Assembly: GCA_014359685.1 (NCBI GenBank)
Contig: JACIYY010000331.1
Span: forward strand, 1-8,123
From: Porphyrobacter sp.
GTDB lineage: Bacteria; Pseudomonadota; Alphaproteobacteria; Sphingomonadales; Sphingomonadaceae
Reading direction: 5' to 3'
DNA length: 8,123 nucleotides
Position 1 is the stretch's first letter; every line of letters begins with the position of its first letter. Positions 6,586 to 8,123 of the stretch are shown here, one piece after another. Position numbers and translations under genes: made by a program. The notes below the pieces were generated by a model, which did no database searches, was not told the DNA's origin, and was given only the letters and a program-made list of their open reading frames with translations.

Positions 6586-6768
6586 TCAGCCGCGCGGCCC
6601 GGCCGTCCCCCGCTGGACCGGCTCGCTGCCGCGCGCGGTGTTGGCCTTCATCTCCCGGTCGAGCCGGCCCTTCCTGCCGGGCTTCCCATGCCCTTCGTCG
6701 GCCACCGTCTGCGGCTTGAATGTCTCGTCGTTGTCGACCGGCCTGCCGGGGTTTTTGCTGTCGCTCAT
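6586..6768 (-). CDS. Small hydrophilic protein, 60 residues, function unknown
   Basis: I do not recognise this protein. The evidence that it is real is the start signal: AAAGGAGA (6776-6783) lies seven bases before an ATG, the best ribosome binding site in the right half of the window. The sequence is entirely polar (about 9 acidic and 12 basic residues, many Gly, Pro, Asn and Asp), has no cysteine, no membrane segment and no signal peptide, and is probably disordered. The middle, DEGHGKPGRKGRLDREM (24-40), is the most distinctive part and resembles in style, but not in motif, the small KGG-repeat stress proteins. It lies 58 bases after the antiporter stop codon and may share its transcript. 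A longer in-frame start at 6891 would overlap the antiporter gene and is rejected. Confidence 0.7.
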   Translation of the reverse strand: MSDSKNPGRPVDNDETFKPQTVADEGHGKPGRKGRLDREMKANTARGSEPVQRGTAGPRG

Positions 6769-6790
6769 GATGGTGTCTCCTTTCCCTTCC

Positions 6791-6815
6791 AATGCATGAG
6801 GCGGGCAGGGGTTGC
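6791..6815 (-). promoter_or_regulatory. Very weak EcfG-like motif before the small protein gene
   Basis: On the minus strand GCAAC (6811-6815) is followed after 16 bases by CATT (6791-6794). Each half has one mismatch to GGAAC and CGTT, and the spacing is right. With two mismatches this could easily be chance. Confidence 0.15.
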
Positions 6816-6826
6816 GGCAGCAGCGA

Positions 6827-8123
6827 TCAGTCGGCGGCGCCGGTCCGCAGCTTGGGGCGAAGGCCGGTGCCGCTGCGCTCCATGATCGCATCGCGGAACT
6901 CGTCGCGCTTCTCGTGGATCGAGGCGATCACCGGGCCGGCCGGCACGCCGAGGTCGATCAGCACCGCTTCGGACAATTGCAGCGAGCTTTCCAGCGTCTC
7001 GGGCACCGCCGTGCTCGCGCCGCTGCGGTAGAGCTCGGCGGCATGGGCCGGGTCGCGGGCGCGGGCGATGATCGGCAGGTCGGGAAAGGCGGCGCGCAGC
7101 TTGCGGGTGATGCGCTGGGCCAGCACCGGCTCGTCCATGGTCAGGATCACCGCCGGGGCGTTCTCGACCCCCAGCCGCTCCAGCGTGTCGATCCGCGCGG
7201 CATTGCCGAACACCGCGTTGTAGCCGCGCCGCCTCGCCCGATCGACCATGTCGCTGTCCGAATCGATCGCGACATAGGGCTTGTCGTGGCGCATCAGCAT
7301 CTGCGCGATCAGCCGGCCGACGCGGCCGCAACCCAGGATGATGACGCGCGGCTCGGCACTGTCGGCGGCGATCGCGAGATCCTCTTTCGCCACCGCCGGG
7401 TCGACCCGCCGGCCCAGCGTGCGCCCGAGCATCGCCAGCAGCGGCGTGATCGTCAGCCCGATCGCGGTGACGATCTGCCAGAACTCGGCCGTGCCCGGCT
7501 GGATCAGCTGCGCGCTGGTCGCCGCAGCCAGCACGATCAGCGTGGTTTCGGATGGGCTGGCCATCAGCAGCCCGGTCTCGGTGGCGGTCGCGCGCCGCGC
7601 GCCCATCATCCGCAGCAGCACGCCGGTGACGATGGCCTTCAGAGTCAGCACGCCGGCCACCGCCAGCGCGATCGAATCGAGGTTGCGCCAGATCGTCTGC
7701 AGGTCGAGGCCCATGCCCACGGTGATCAGGAAGATGCCGAGGGCAAGGCCCTTGAACGGCTCCATGATCGCCGCGACCTCCGAATGGTATTCGGTCTCCG
7801 CGATCAGCAACCCGGCCAGCAGCGCGCCGACGATCGGCGACAGGCCGACCAGCCCGGTCGCCAGGCTGGCGCCGATCACCACCAGCAGGCTGGCGGCCAG
7901 GAACACCTCCGGGCTTTTGGTCCGCGCGGCCTGCGCGAACAGCACCGGCAGGGCATAGCGGCCGACGATCATCATGCCCGCGACCACCAGCGCGCCCAGC
8001 CAGATCGTGTCGAACAGCCCCTCCAGCCCGTCCGCCTGCGCGTAAGGGGCGAGCGCGCCCAGCATGAAGATGATCGGGACGATGGCGATATCCTCAAACA
8101 GCAGCATCGCCAGCGCCGCGCGG
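6827..8123 (-). CDS. Kef-type (CPA2) monovalent cation:proton antiporter with TrkA-N domain, N-terminus cut
   Basis: C-terminal part (about 431 codons visible) of an inner-membrane potassium or sodium:proton antiporter of the CPA2 family. The reading frame stays open to the right edge (residues R-A-A-L-A before the ATG at 8107), and LLFEDIAIVP matches the internal LLFQDIA motif of KefB/KefC, so the ATG at 8107 is internal and about 150 residues are missing. Counting from that Met, helices run to about residue 230 and include LSPIVGALLAGLLIAETEY (89-107) and EPFKGLALGIFLITVGMGLDL (116-136), both typical of Kef proteins. A NAD-binding TrkA-N/RCK domain follows, with ILGCGRVGR (257-265) and the acidic IDSD (281-284), which normally gates transport by nucleotide or glutathione adducts. 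No TrkA-C domain is seen after it. First of a run of minus-strand genes, 58 bases before the small protein gene. Confidence 0.93.
   Translation of the reverse strand, partial: RAALAMLLFEDIAIVPIIFMLGALAPYAQADGLEGLFDTIWLGALVVAGMMIVGRYALPVLFAQAARTKSPEVFLAASLLVVIGASLATGLVGLSPIVGALLAGLLIAETEYHSEVAAIMEPFKGLALGIFLITVGMGLDLQTIWRNLDSIALAVAGVLTLKAIVTGVLLRMMGARRATATETGLLMASPSETTLIVLAAATSAQLIQPGTAEFWQIVTAIGLTITPLLAMLGRTLGRRVDPAVAKEDLAIAADSAEPRVIILGCGRVGRLIAQMLMRHDKPYVAIDSDSDMVDRARRRGYNAVFGNAARIDTLERLGVENAPAVILTMDEPVLAQRITRKLRAAFPDLPIIARARDPAHAAELYRSGASTAVPETLESSLQLSEAVLIDLGVPAGPVIASIHEKRDEFRDAIMERSGTGLRPKLRTGAAD

Overview
The window is GC-rich DNA with tightly packed genes, strong GC bias at third codon positions and mostly AGGAG-type ribosome binding sites. 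The protein sequences look alphaproteobacterial, most likely a sphingomonad (Sphingomonas or a relative). That assignment is by recognition of protein style, not by a search. I see no mobile element, CRISPR array, tRNA or rRNA. All but one of the genes lie on the minus strand.

Left part (1-2009): the first 425 codons of S-adenosylhomocysteine hydrolase (ahcY, minus strand, C-terminus cut off by the window start). It diverges from a complete Prx5-type peroxiredoxin gene, the only plus-strand gene. The roughly 200-base gap between them holds two weak candidate promoters and two inverted repeats. The peroxiredoxin gene converges on the next minus-strand group, with a short GC-rich hairpin between the stop codons.

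Middle part (2010-6014, minus strand): four genes with gaps of 9, 10 and 32 bases that look like one operon. In order of transcription they are a hemerythrin-like HHE protein, a two-HKD phospholipase D family enzyme, GTP cyclohydrolase I (folE) and a divergent MurA-family enolpyruvyl transferase. Just upstream of the hemerythrin gene is GGAAC-N16-GGTT, one base from the alphaproteobacterial general-stress (EcfG) promoter consensus. A near-perfect tandem 14-base repeat abuts it on the upstream side. This group is the most interesting part of the window: iron/oxygen sensing or storage, phospholipid cleavage or transfer, pterin/folate supply and a cell-wall-type enzyme with altered active-site arginines appear to be expressed together, perhaps under stress.

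Right part (6107-8123, minus strand): a small VanZ-like membrane protein, an unrecognised 60-residue hydrophilic protein with a strong ribosome binding site, and the C-terminal 431 codons of a Kef-type cation:proton antiporter with a TrkA-N domain, whose N-terminus lies beyond the window.

The common theme from the peroxiredoxin to the antiporter is envelope, oxidative and ionic stress. That theme is inference from gene families and one promoter-like motif, not a demonstrated system.
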